The notes: generated by a model from the sequence alone, not told the origin. Numbered from the stretch's first letter, positions 32,214 to 42,528 are shown. The stretch: DNA of 64,000 bases from Pollenia angustigena (GCA_930367215.1 OV884058.1:106105802-106169801); one strand, 5' to 3'. A program made the numbers and translations.

Positions 32214-32345
32214 TCACCTGACAATTTTTTGTCATACCAAAAGTCAAAGTCCATATAAAAATAACTTTAAAATTTTTGTCAGCGTTTTTTTTTTATATAT
32301 GAAGTTTGACGTTTATTATAACAAAAAATTGTCAGGTGAAGACCC
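32208..32345. mobile_element. 138-bp hairpin MITE nested in the pogo-like element
   Basis: GGGTCTTCACCTGACAATTT at the left with exact inverted partner at the right (pairing at least 25 bp). Outer flanks GTTAACAT and ATGTAAC also nearly pair, so the true ends may lie a few bases further out. Target duplication unclear. Confidence 0.68.
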
Positions 32346-32929
32346 TATGTAACAAAAAAAAAAGAGACAGAAAACCAAAATATTAAAGTCTTATGGCCAT
32401 AGCTACTTATATAAGAAATAAGTTTCTTATATAAAATAGTTGTATATTAGAAAGAAACGCTTATAAGAAACTTTTTTCCTGGATTTTTTAAGTTTCTTAT
32501 ATCCGATAAATACTGTATTTGTATCGCTTTGGTTGATTGAAAATTTAATTGGAAATAATTTTATTTTTGTAAATATAATTTTTTTACATTTGTGAATAGA
32601 CATAAAGTTAGAAATAAATTAAATTTATTCCGAATATATGAGAACTTAATTTTTTTAATTTCCAAGCAACATGATTAAATAAAAACCAAACAAAATTCCT
32701 TAAGAAGGAATAATAATATGTTTTATTTTAATCTATTTTTAAATATATTTAATACGAATATTAAAACTGCACAGCTATGAAATAAATATATAACATGGTT
32801 TGACAAAAGACCCCAAAAGCATTGTGTGACCATGCCGCTTTAATAAACATAAAATATTTTTTATGAACAAGGCAGTTTATGTTTTTACATATTTTTATAT
32901 TCCTATAAATCTTTAATTTTACAGAAAAA

Positions 32930-33075
32930 CTGCATCTGAATTTCGGTGCGAACCGATATAGTTTTATCTGTACAACAATAAAACACATACTCTTACCCTA
33001 CAATTACACAATCGGTCACATCTGCTTTTACGAAGGTTATTTGTACAAAAATTGCAAGAAACAAAAATTCTTTTG
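32930..33075. repeat. Right arm of a long imperfect inverted repeat
   Basis: Partner of 31275-31420, with CACATACTCTTACCCTACAA and ACGAAGGTTATTTGTAC. Confidence 0.6.
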
Positions 33076-33137
33076 TTAGGTTTTTGTTTTATTTTTTACT
33101 TAATGTGTTTTTTTTTTTTGACTTGGAAATGTACATA

Positions 33138-33563
33138 CCCTGCAAATAATAGGACCAGTCCAAACACGCGTGTAAAGAGTAGTCCACAAGGGACCAGGAC
33201 TAGTCCACAAGTAACCCAAACGTATGGAAAAAACCTGGTCTATTTAACATTACGATGTACTAGGAGAGGACCATATAACCCACCTTTGGACCACTAAGGA
33301 GTAGTTTTAAAACTACTCCATGGTATATAACCCACCTTTGGACCAGTAAGGAATAGTTTTAAAACTACTCCATGGTATACTCAAGAGGATTAGTTTTGAA
33401 GTCGTTTAAACACGAAAGCATGTCGTTAAAAAACGAAGACATGTCGTCTCACTACAAACACTTTTTAACAATGGCATGGTCCATGCTTGCATTACATCGG
33501 ACTAGTCCATGGAGTAGTCCATTTTATCAAAATGGGTCAGGTGGTCCAATTTTATTTGCAGGG
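33138..33563. mobile_element. 426-bp MITE, TA target (copy 2)
   Basis: Inverted copy of 21080-21505, same length, ends CCCTGCAAATA / TATTTGCAGGG. The flanks read TACATA on both sides, of which TA is shared with copy 1. Confidence 0.8.
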
Positions 33564-33594
33564 TACATACACACTCGAGCACGCACATACATAT

Positions 33595-34899
33595 CCTGGT
33601 TACCACCAGCAAAATTCAAAATTACACTTGAGATGAAGCAAAATGACCCGGTTTAAATAAAATTACACCTGATATACAATTGAAGTTATATTTAATAAAA
33701 AAAACATTTACAAAGAAGCAAAAACCCAACAAACTCATTGAAAGAAGATCAATATTAGTTAAACTGTTAAGATTCTTATTGTAATCTTAAATAAATTCAC
33801 AAAATTAACATTAAAGACTTAATAAAACATAAAATAACCCTCCTAAAATAATGAGTTTAACTTCCACGTTTGGTTGCATATATCTATGAATGTGATCATT
33901 GCAAGTCCTTTATAATGGGTGTTTTTTAGCCCCATAGACCTAACGAAAGACTAGCTGTCAAACGAACTGTCATACTGGTTTCACTTTTTGCTCAGGCACA
34001 TCAGCATGAATAGATTCATGCTTGAACAACGCCACCAAATTATCGAAATTTGTTTTAAAATTCAGCCATCGATTTTCGCAACTTATAAGCGAGTTCATGA
34101 TTAAACTGACGCAACATATTTTTTTACAAATGATGGCAATGTGTTGACTTAGAGAAAATAAACTCAATTAGACTTCAGGGCATTCATCATTTTATTCGTG
34201 ACATGCAGCCAGCAATGCTCGAAGAAGAGAAACAAAATTGGACATCTGCAATGCGTTTCGTCAAGGACAAGCGCGGTGCCTAATTGTTTGAAATCAGTTT
34301 CAAATGGTAATGCCGTGTATCAATATGCGATCAAAATTAACTTTTGTTTTTGTGTTGTCTACCATTTTAAGTTTCATGGTCTTACAAAATACCCTATATA
34401 CCTTGTTAAGTAAACAAAATGCCTGCAGGATTGTATACAATTGTCCCTTTCGGAATTCAGTTTTACAACTGTAAAGGGCGTTAAATATTCTTCAAACTAA
34501 AGCATTAAAAAGTTGCAAGATTAGAATAAAATTAATTATGTGTTGCAGTATTGGAAACATATCTTTCCCCATGGTTGTTTTAAGTTTGAATACCCTTTTT
34601 CTATAAACTTCAGGTGCTTAATCACTATGATAGGCATCCTAATCCAAATCTAAGGGTTCATCTTGCGACATTCATTGCCAAACTTTAGAAAATATATTTT
34701 AAATGATTGATTTTTAAGCAACAGTACTTAAAAAGAAATAAATGTCATCACTGAAATCGAATCTGGACTTTATTTGGGTATCTTTAGTAAGAATTTCAAA
34801 TTACACCTGAATTACACCTAAGAGAAATTACCCACGCTCTACCCCCAACAGTAAAAATAATACCAAATTCGGGTAATTACCCACAAAGTGGCAACACTG
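33595..34899. mobile_element. Non-autonomous hAT-type element of 1.3 kb (copy b)
   Basis: Flanked by the perfect 8-mer ATACATAT (33587-33594 and 34900-34907). Left end CCTGGTTACCACC, right end inverted CAGTGTTGCCACT: partial TIR similarity. ATTACAC motifs occur near both ends. Length 1305 bp, close to the elements at 24324 and 43647. Confidence 0.68.
33911..34400 (+). mobile_element. mariner-like transposase, internal-deletion derivative
   Basis: The plus strand encodes MNRFMLEQRHQIIEICFKIQ, the typical first helix-turn-helix (DUF4817-type) of a large mariner-like insect transposase group, then stops. At 34170-34300 the matching C-terminus appears: FIRDMQPAMLEEEKQNWTSA followed by RFVKDKRGA and FEISFK. 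The catalytic middle is missing. Ends TATAATGGGTGTTTTTTAG and, inverted, TATATAGGGTATTTTGTAAG look like TIRs. Nested in the 1.3-kb hAT-type element. Confidence 0.58.
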
Positions 34900-35181
34900 A
34901 TACATATACGCTGATAAATGAGAATTAAAAGTTCTCACAAACAACGAGAGAACGATGCATTGTTACGCTCTTTGTTTTTGCTTCTTTCCCTTTTGTCTTC
35001 CCGCCCGCATCATGCATTTTTTTTCAAAAATATTTTAGTTTTCCTTGAGATGCGCATTCTATATGATTTATATTCTTTGGTATGAGCTAGATACAATATT
35101 ATTTAAATTGTTTAAAGTTAAAATACTGTTTTTACAATGAAACTAATTGAAGATTCACTATTATTTTAAGATTTATTGATA

Positions 35182-35948
35182 ACACTACGTGACAATTTTT
35201 TGACCAAATGAATTTGACACCTAGTCTTTGTGTAAAATTTTCCGCTGAATCAGAATATGAAGAATATGAAAAGTAGAACAGTTTTTGAGATATTCCAAAA
35301 TAACCGTTATTTGTGTTTTTAAAAAAGATGCTGTGACTGAAATGCAAATATCCAAAAAATAAAATTTTAGCCTATTTCAATACGAACATTTTGTGCCCAA
35401 TAGGATCCAGATCGGTGCAAAAATGACAAAGTTACAGAAGATTAATTGAATTAACCCACAACAAATAAATATACAAATCTAAATTTTTATTAACAAAAAT
35501 TGCTTGAAATTATTGAATTTCTATGTGTGTTAATTTACTAAATCTTCTGTAGCTTTGTCATTTTTTTATCAATCTATGTCTTGTTGGGCTCAAAATGTTC
35601 ATATTAAAATAATCTAATGTCGCATGCAATAAAACATTTAGGATTGGTTTAAAAAAATAACTTGAAAAAAGCAAAATTAAACAAAATCATAAAATTTTCA
35701 ATGAAGCTTAAACTTTTGTCCGTTGTAACTCTGTCATTTCTTGACTAATCTTCACAAGCAATCCATGGTTATTTTAGAAATATGTATATATATACCTTTC
35801 ACTTAAAATAAAGAAATACATAATCCGTTCAAAATTTTTGAAGATATTTGCATTTCAGTCACATCATCTTTTTTAAAAACACAAATAACGGTTATTTTGG
35901 AATATCTCAAAAACTGTTCTACTTTTGTCTAATTTTGTCACGTAGTGT
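35182..35948. mobile_element. Long-TIR element (about 770 bp)
   Basis: Left ACACTACGTGACAATTTTTT and right ...GTCACGTAGTGT. The arms match over more than 100 bp further in (AACAGTTTTTGAGATATTCC, AAATAACCGTTATTTGTG, TGACTGAAATGCAAATATC). The left arm has an extra insertion of about 55 bp. Probably TA-targeted (Tc1/mariner type), but the flanks are not a clean duplication. Confidence 0.68.
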
Positions 35949-35965
35949 AATTAAATAATATTCTA

Positions 35966-37050
35966 CACTCACAATATTATTACAGTAACGGACTGTAGTT
36001 TATTTAAGAAATATTCCGTTCAGTCATTTTTAAATAAATAAACATTTAAAATTCCAAGCAAATTTATTTTTAACTGATTCTAACAGTTATTCAAAAAACT
36101 AAGTGCATATTAATACGGATTTTCAGTTGCAGTTAATATTGTCCGTTGATTGAGTTAAATTCTTCTTTATGTTAAATTAAATAAAAATGTAATTAAAAGC
36201 AACGAAAAGTTCATTTAATTTTTACTGTCAAAAATTCAACCACGAATTCCGTAAAACCAAATGAATTTTCAGTTATCTTATATAAATTAATTGTCAAAAA
36301 ATTAACTACATATTCCGTAAATACAAATAAATATGCACTTATTTTATAAAATTTTACTGTCAAAAATTCAACACCATATTCAGTAAAAACAATTAAATAT
36401 TCAGTTATTTTATATAATTGTACTACCAAAAATTAATTTTTACTTATTTATAAAAAATGAATTGCTTGTTTTGTGTAAGCAATACCCATTTTCTATTTGT
36501 TAATATAATTTAGTTAAATACATCAAATTTTAAAAGTAAAATAATTGCGAAGCCATATCGGTCATGCTGCTGGTGTCTTATAATTGAGAGCTCTTCTGTA
36601 AACAACGTGGTCAGTACAACAAAAGTAAAAAAAAAACTTGTTTATCAGGGTAAGCAAATAATAATATTCTCCCTCTCTCGCTTATAAGAAAAACAAGCGG
36701 ACAGGTGTCTGTCTGGTATTTTTTAGTAATTCGGCTCTTTTGTGGAGTAAACGAAAATTTAATGAAATAACTGAAAATTTTATTGTTTTTACTGAATATG
36801 GGGTAAATTTTTTGACAGTAAAATTTTAAAAAATAATTGAATATTTAATTGTTTTTACTGAATTTGGTGTTGAATTTTTGACAGTCAAATTTTACAAAAT
36901 AACTGAATATTTATTTGATATTACGGAACATGGTGTTGAATTTTTGACAGTAATAATTAAATGAACTTTTTGTTAAAAATAAATGAAAAATAAGTAGACC
37001 GGTTTTTAATTGAAGTTTCATTTATTTTATATTACAGAATATTGTGAGTG
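35966..37050. mobile_element. TA-target element with tandem-repeat arms
   Basis: CACTCACAATATT at the left and exact inverted AATATTGTGAGTG at the right, TA on both sides. Each arm carries about three units of roughly 65 bp with TTGAATTTTTGACAGT-type motifs (inverted between arms: 36215-36430 against 36770-36970). No transposase. 1085 bp. Confidence 0.75.
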
Positions 37051-37224
37051 TATTAGCAACAGATTTTCAAAAATAAATTTGTTTTAGAAGATTTGAATTG
37101 TTTAGCCGGAGCACATTTAAAAACACGTCTTAACACAGAGAGAGAGAAAAGTACTACGCTTTCCCACGTTTTTCTTCGTTTCTTTGGGAGGACAATTTCT
37201 TATGATCACCAGTGACTAGCTGTC

Positions 37225-39018
37225 TTACAAGGGCTTCACTTCCATTCCCAACGTTAAGGGACCATACCAATTTATAACTTGTCGTCCCATATCTAGACTA
37301 AAGCCTTGACGAATCATAAAATCTGCTCCAATTATGACCTCGTCCATAATTTCAGCCACAATAAATTCATCAAAAACGATCATATCGGCCATTCTTATTT
37401 CCACTCTTGCTTTGCCATAGACAATGACAGGCTCTCCCGTAGCTGTTCGCAAGTTTACACCACTTAGCGGCTCGACAGCTCCCTTTATCAAATCAGCTCT
37501 TATAATGGAATGTCCTGCACCAGTGTCGATAGTCAAAATGCGGATTTCACCATTTATGTAACCACAGGTCGTAATATTTCTGTTGCTCGTTTTCACTACT
37601 AAATTGATCGTGAGACCTTCAGTTTCCTCTGCACTGCTAGCTCTTCTCAGCTTTCGCGGTGGCTCCCGCGATGATTGTTGACTTGCTCTTCGTTTATCCC
37701 TTTGCGGCGAAGCAGATCTTGATCGTTGTTTGGGTGCTTTGCAGTTTCGCTGAATATGGCCAATCTTACCACAATTATAGCATTTTGCTTTGTTTTTACC
37801 TTGCTTCTCGCTCAAAGCCTGCTGCAAAACTGCCTCCTTCATGCTTCTCATTTCCTTCAAAATATCTCCTTCGTCTTCGGCTGTTATATCGAGCTTGCGC
37901 ACCTTGCATATATGCGGTTTTGAAATTATTCTAGCGGTTTCTTGTGCTAGGGCAAATGATACCGTTTCTGCAAATGATGGCTTCTGTGATGCACATACCG
38001 TTAGTTTGACATAAGCATCCCGTATACCGTTTACAAATGCCTCGGTCTTAAAATGATCTAGCAATGGATGACTTTCACCTGGATAAGTAAGCTGCACCAA
38101 GCGCTCAATCTCTAATGCGAAATCCTGTAGCGTCTCGTTTGGCTTTTGTACTCTACCCCGTAATTCCATTCTGAATATTTCTTTTCTATGTTCACCACCA
38201 TACTTGCGTTGCAGCGCTACCATAATGTCATCATAATTATTTCTGCAACTTACTGGTACACTTTCTAGAATTTCAGCCGCACTTCCTTTTAAAGCCAGAA
38301 TCAGCTCTATGGCTTTTTCTTCATTGTTCCATGCATTTTTGTTGGCAACTGTGTCAAAAACAGTGACTTGTGTTTTTACATCCGTGACTTGAGTTTTTAC
38401 ATCAGTGACTTGTGTCTTAACATCAAACAGCTTCTGGTTGAATTCTATCTCCATATCGTCTACTCTTTCATTTATAGCAGTAGAAATCTCTTGAAGCTTC
38501 TCAAGTTTTTCATTTGTCAATCTGGAATTTTGTTGAATTTCGGCTAAAATGGTGCTTGAGTTTTCTTCCATTTTTCTAGAAGTTTCAGCCGAGTTTTCTT
38601 TTACCATTCTCTCCATATTTTCCTCCATTTTTCTAGAATTTTCAGCCGAGTTTTCTTTTACCATTCTCTCCATATTTTCCTCCATTTTTCTAGAATTCTC
38701 TTCCATTTTTCTAGAATTTTCAGACGAATTTTCTTTTACCATTTCCTCCATTTTTCTAGAAGTTTCTGCCGACATTTTTTCCATTTTCTCCATCATAGCA
38801 GCAAACATTGTACCAAGATCCATGTTGCTTGTTACTGCACGGGTAGCAACTTCTATTTCTTCTTTTTCTTCAAATTCATAAGTTGCGATGTCAATATTGC
38901 GTCGCTTAAATTCATCAATTAATCTTTTCTGCAGCTCAGTTTTATTTCCTGCAGTAGGCAGATCCAACTTGCTCAACTCCTTCTTGAGCTGTTCAACTTT
39001 TAGCTCATTGAATTTCAT
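37225..39018 (-). CDS. gag-protease polyprotein with SAP domain
   Basis: 597-residue intact frame. Residues 3-40 form a SAP-like motif (LKVEQLKKELSKLDLPTAG). Residues about 60-200 are a coiled coil built from repeats of NSRKMEENMERMVKENSAE. A gag capsid-like region follows (about 220-380, WNNEEKAIELILALKGSAAE near its start), then a CCHC zinc knuckle CYNCGKIGHIQRNC near 412, a basic serine-arginine stretch, and a retropepsin-like protease with DTGA at about 496-499 and IIGADFM near 562. It ends MEVKPL. Gag packages the RNA; the protease cleaves the polyprotein. The lack of stops suggests a young or retained copy, but pol is missing. A domesticated role cannot be judged from one copy. Confidence 0.82.
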   Translation of the reverse strand: MKFNELKVEQLKKELSKLDLPTAGNKTELQKRLIDEFKRRNIDIATYEFEEKEEIEVATRAVTSNMDLGTMFAAMMEKMEKMSAETSRKMEEMVKENSSENSRKMEENSRKMEENMERMVKENSAENSRKMEENMERMVKENSAETSRKMEENSSTILAEIQQNSRLTNEKLEKLQEISTAINERVDDMEIEFNQKLFDVKTQVTDVKTQVTDVKTQVTVFDTVANKNAWNNEEKAIELILALKGSAAEILESVPVSCRNNYDDIMVALQRKYGGEHRKEIFRMELRGRVQKPNETLQDFALEIERLVQLTYPGESHPLLDHFKTEAFVNGIRDAYVKLTVCASQKPSFAETVSFALAQETARIISKPHICKVRKLDITAEDEGDILKEMRSMKEAVLQQALSEKQGKNKAKCYNCGKIGHIQRNCKAPKQRSRSASPQRDKRRASQQSSREPPRKLRRASSAEETEGLTINLVVKTSNRNITTCGYINGEIRILTIDTGAGHSIIRADLIKGAVEPLSGVNLRTATGEPVIVYGKARVEIRMADMIVFDEFIVAEIMDEVIIGADFMIRQGFSLDMGRQVINWYGPLTLGMEVKPL

Positions 39019-39078
39019 TGTTGTTTGTATAGTTTTTTTTTATCCTTTGTTTATTACAATTTCACTTCTGACACCAAT

Positions 39079-39508
39079 TGTTACGTTTTTCCTTTAATAA
39101 ACGCGTTCGGTTTACTCCCTTTATAATAAACCGTTGAGTTCTTTTAATTGCAAATAAAAATAAATACACACACTTATTCGACTTTACAAACTTTATTATT
39201 TTGTTCACAATTGTTAGTTACGAACAGAACCGTTTCTCAAAACAAACTAAACTAATTTTACATGAGTCACCCCTTTTAATATTTCATAATTATTTCTAGA
39301 TTTTTCCTGAACCTTCCCGTAAAAACAATTTATTATGTTCTATAACCATTTCTAGAAATGACTGGGAAATTTATATAGGAATTATTTTAAAATAACAGTT
39401 GTGTTGAAAATTATACATGACAATTTTAAGTAACATAAAACTATAACTTACAAGATAACTTATAACTAAAACTATAAATAATTCTTAGATAATTTAGCTT
39501 TCGTAACA
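39079..39508 (-). repeat. Long terminal repeat
   Basis: Starts TGTTACG and ends CGTAACA (TG...CA with short inverted ends), 430 bp, directly next to the primer-binding site. No second LTR is seen in the window. Confidence 0.72.
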
Positions 39509-39784
39509 ATATGTATATACGAAAGAAATTTTCTTTTCGTCATTGTGGGCCAGGCTGTTAAAAACTTAAATTAAAAATATATTCGTAAATTTTTTCGATT
39601 ATTTGATAAATCTTAACAAAAATTTAACTTTTTTTTTTAAACATAAAATTAATAAAAAAATAATTTATGTCTTTTACTTCTTAAAAAAAAACGGGCCTGC
39701 GCAATTACAATTACAAATACAAATTAATATTTATTTATTTATGTTGCTGAATTACTTTCTAAGCTTTTAATCACGTTTATTATT

Positions 39785-39848
39785 TTTATACCCACACCAC
39801 AATAGTGGAGAGGGTATTATGCATTTGTGCTGATGTGTGTAACGCCTT
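39785..39848 (+). mobile_element. INE-1-like element, family C, 5' end (copy 1)
   Basis: TTATACCCACACCACAATAG followed by TGGAGAGGGTATTATGC and GCTGATGTGTGTAACGCC, identical to the start at 40691. It then runs into the 159-bp repeat array instead of the usual interior. Confidence 0.72.
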
Positions 39849-40608
39849 AAAAATTAAATCCCAGTTTTTACTGACCATTTTGGAGGAGCCCAGATTTCTG
39901 GAAAACTGGCCCGGCAATTTTTTGCGCGGAAAGCGATTTATATTCTTTAGTACGTATACTTTTATAATCTATCCATTTTTTTCCTTGACGTTACCTCTAA
40001 CACCCTTAAAAATTAAATCCCAGTTTTTACTGACCATTTTGGAGGAGCCCAGATTTCTGGAAAACTGGCCCGGCGATTTTTTGCACGGAAAGCGATTTAT
40101 ATTCTTTAGTACGTCTACTTTCATAATCTATCCAGTTTTTTCCTTGACGTTGCCTCTAAACCACTTAAAAATTAAATCCCAGTTTTTACTGACCATTTCT
40201 GAGGAACCCAGATTTCTGGAAAACTGGCCCGGCAATTTTTTGCACGGAAAGCGATTTATATTCTTTAGTACGTCTACTTTCATAATCTATCCAGTTTTTT
40301 CCTTGACGTTGCCTCTAAACCACTTAAAAATGAAATCCCAGTTTTTACTGACCATTTTAGAGGAACCCAGTTTTCTGGAAAACTGGCCCGGCAATTTTTT
40401 GCACGGAAAGCGATTTATATCCTTTAGTACGTCTACTTTCATAATCTATCCATTTTTTTCCTTGACGTTACCTCTAACACCCTTAAAAATTAAATCCCAG
40501 TTTTTACTGACCATTTTGGAGGAACCCAGATTTCTGGGAAACTGGCCCGGCAATTTTGTGTACGGAAAGCTATGCAGGTTTATTCTTGACGTTACCTCTA
40601 AGCCCTGA
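39849..40608 (+). repeat. 159-bp minisatellite, about 4.8 units
   Basis: AAATTAAATCCCAG (one variant AAATGAAATCCCAG) starts at 39851, 40010, 40169, 40328 and 40487: exact period 159. Because 159 is divisible by 3, one frame stays open across the array (267 codons), repeating LKIKSQFLLTILEEPRF. I read this as a by-product of the period, not a gene. Confidence 0.85.
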
Positions 40609-40690
40609 ACAAATAAAATACAAAATTCGGTTTTAATAATTTTAATGTATACATACTTTATATTTTTATCAATAAATAAATTTTTTGTCT

Positions 40691-41388
40691 TTATACCCAC
40701 ACCACAATAGTGGAGAGGGTATTATGCATTTGTGCTGATGTGTGTAACGCCTTAAAATAGTGGTCCTAGACCCACCTTAAAGTATACCGATCTACTCAGA
40801 ATCACTTTCTGAGTCGAACTAACGATGTCCGTCCGGCTGGCTGGCTGTCCATCTAACCTTGTGCGCAAAGTACAGGTCGCAATTTTGGAGATAATTTAAT
40901 CAAATTTGGGTCATAGGTTCTTATTGGCACAAGGACCAAGCCTATTGAAAACGGGCCGAATCGTAGGACCACGAGGGAAGATAGGGGGAAATTTCTTCCT
41001 CTGAGAAACTATCAAACCGATTTTAATGAAATTTAAAACACAGATAGAACCATATCTATATGGACACAAAATGTATACATTTAAAAAAAACGGACCACGA
41101 GGGGAGATAGGGGCAATTTCTGCCTCTAAAACCGATTTAAATGAAATTTAAAACATAGATCCATATCTATAGGGACACATTAGCTATACAGTTTTTAAAA
41201 AATAGGACCACAAGGGAGGCAGGGGGCAATTTCTGCTTCTCACAAACTTTCAAACCGATTTTCATGAAGTTTATAAACATAGATAAATCCATATTTACAT
41301 GGACACATAAGCATGATGTGTTTTTAAATACTGTGGTGTAGGGTATCATATGGTTGGGCTTGACCGACTATACTTTCTTACTTGTTTT
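40691..41388 (+). mobile_element. INE-1-like element, family C (copy 2, complete)
   Basis: From TTATACCCACACCACAATAG to ...TGTGGTGTAGGGTATCAT, a hairpin around GGTTGGGCTTGACC, then GACTATACTTTCTTACTTGT. Contains ATGTCCGTCCGGCTGGCTGG. Interior has repeated AAACCGATTTTAATGAAATT motifs. Confidence 0.8.
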
Positions 41389-42290
41389 CTTTTACTTTGT
41401 ATGCCAAGCAAGCAGTGTATTTTGTTTGCGGTCTACATACTGATGTAAAAATATGTAAGCCATAAGAATTCTTGCCTATATTTTTCCCCTGCATTACTAA
41501 GTAAAAAGAAATGTTTAAATTTTATACACATTTTGCCATATAAAATTGATTTAATTAATATTTATCAATATTATTTTCTCTTTTATATATTGAAGTACAT
41601 ACTCTAAAAATTGCCTGTTTAAGGTGACAGACATTATTTAAAAAAATCTATTTTGTGTGGGTCACGTTCTTAATTTTAATATGTATTAATCGTTTCTTAA
41701 GGATTTATTATAATGATTTTTTAATAGAATGCAAATTATTTTTAATATTCATTTATTTCATAGATTATAAACAAAGGGTTAAACTGTTGAAGGTGTAAGA
41801 TAAAGAACATTTTTCACGAGACTTTTAAGGTTAATTAAATTCTTTTAGTAAGATGTGTTAGTAAATATTCAATAATGCATACCAAGGCAGACATAAGACA
41901 ACCAGTATGCCGTTATTTCGAAGTTACAATGCATTCACAGTACTAAAATGACAACGCCAATTGGCGGTCCTCCGACTCTTGTCTTCAATGTTACTACTTA
42001 TGATACTGTTTATGTAAATTTACAACGTAGTTCCAATGTTTAATTAAAAAATGCCGTCTTTTAACTATCGCTTTATCGTCGCGAAAACACTACTACATAC
42101 TAATTAGTTGTGCATAAATAATTGTCTATGTGGTTGTTGTTATGTTTTTGCACACAACATTAACATTAACCTTGATCTAAAGTTGATAAATGACATAAAT
42201 AGTTTCCACACAACATATCCTATTTGAAATATTTATACTCTAGGAATACCACATGAACTAAAAAAAAAAAATATGTTTGGTTTGGTTTTA
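41389..42290. other. Mostly unassigned, with one MITE fragment
   Basis: Starting at 41882 (TA then CCAAGGCAGACATAAG) to about 42040, the sequence resembles the left part of the MITE at 28124 (TGACAACGCCAATTGGCGG, TCCGACTCTT). No gene recognised elsewhere. Confidence 0.5.
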
Positions 42291-42432
42291 CTGCCTATTT
42301 CACGATGTCACTCGAACGTTTACGTTCGCACAAATAACATGTAAACCAAAAACAAATTTTTTTAATTTTGTTTATGTTTTATATGTTATTTGTGCGAACG
42401 TAAACGTTCGAGTGACATCGTGAAATAGGCAG
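42291..42432. mobile_element. Hairpin MITE with perfect 50-bp TIR, TTA target
   Basis: CTGCCTATTTCACGATGTCA at the left, exact inverted partner at the right; pairing is uninterrupted for about 50 bp. TTA at 42288-42290 and 42433-42435. The perfect arms suggest a recent insertion or gene conversion between arms. Confidence 0.85.
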
Positions 42433-42528
42433 TTAGTTTTGTTTTGCGTTTTCTTAGCAACAATTTTTTTATTTAATCAAAAATTGTTTTATAAAAATGT
42501 TCATATTAATTCGAATGTGTAATGTAAG

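Larger units (their letters stand above)
31716..32515. mobile_element. pogo/Tigger-like element, internally reduced
   Basis: TIR CAGTATTAATCGGATATAAG and, inverted, CAGTATTTATCGGATATAAG: one mismatch. TA follows the right end; the left flank is AA, a possibly mutated TA. The copy is 800 bp and keeps only the first part of a transposase frame. GCTTATAAGAAAC motifs are repeated near both ends. Confidence 0.78.
31004..35079. mobile_element. 4.1-kb TIR element hosting nested insertions
   Basis: Left end CAAAGAATATAAATC and right end GATTTATATTCTTTG, inverted, with the match continuing to ATAGAATGCGCATC on both sides (about 30 bp, one mismatch). Identical GTATGAG flanks (30997-31003 and 35080-35086) suggest a 7-bp target duplication, or 8 bp counting the next C. 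It contains the pogo-like element, the 426-bp MITE and a 1.3-kb hAT-type element, so little of its own sequence remains. Superfamily uncertain. Confidence 0.65.
37094..39508 (-). mobile_element. Ty3/Gypsy-type LTR retrotransposon, 5' part
   Basis: Minus-strand order: LTR (39508-39079), primer-binding site starting TGGTGTCAGAAGTG two bases after the LTR, gag-protease frame (39018-37225), then about 130 bp that may begin pol (the -1 frame reads LVRQLVTGDHKKLSSQ). Reverse transcriptase, RNase H, integrase and the second LTR are absent; the TA-target element ends at 37050 close to the break. Confidence 0.75.

Noticed and set aside
38549..38881. 110-codon plus-strand frame with repeated FSSIFLEF
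   Set aside because: Antisense shadow of the coiled-coil repeats in the gag frame.
39805..40608. 267-codon open frame with five internal repeats, looking like a repeat protein
   Set aside because: It lies over an exact 159-bp minisatellite next to an INE-1-like end; the period keeps the frame open. The hydrophobic repeated peptide matches no family I know.
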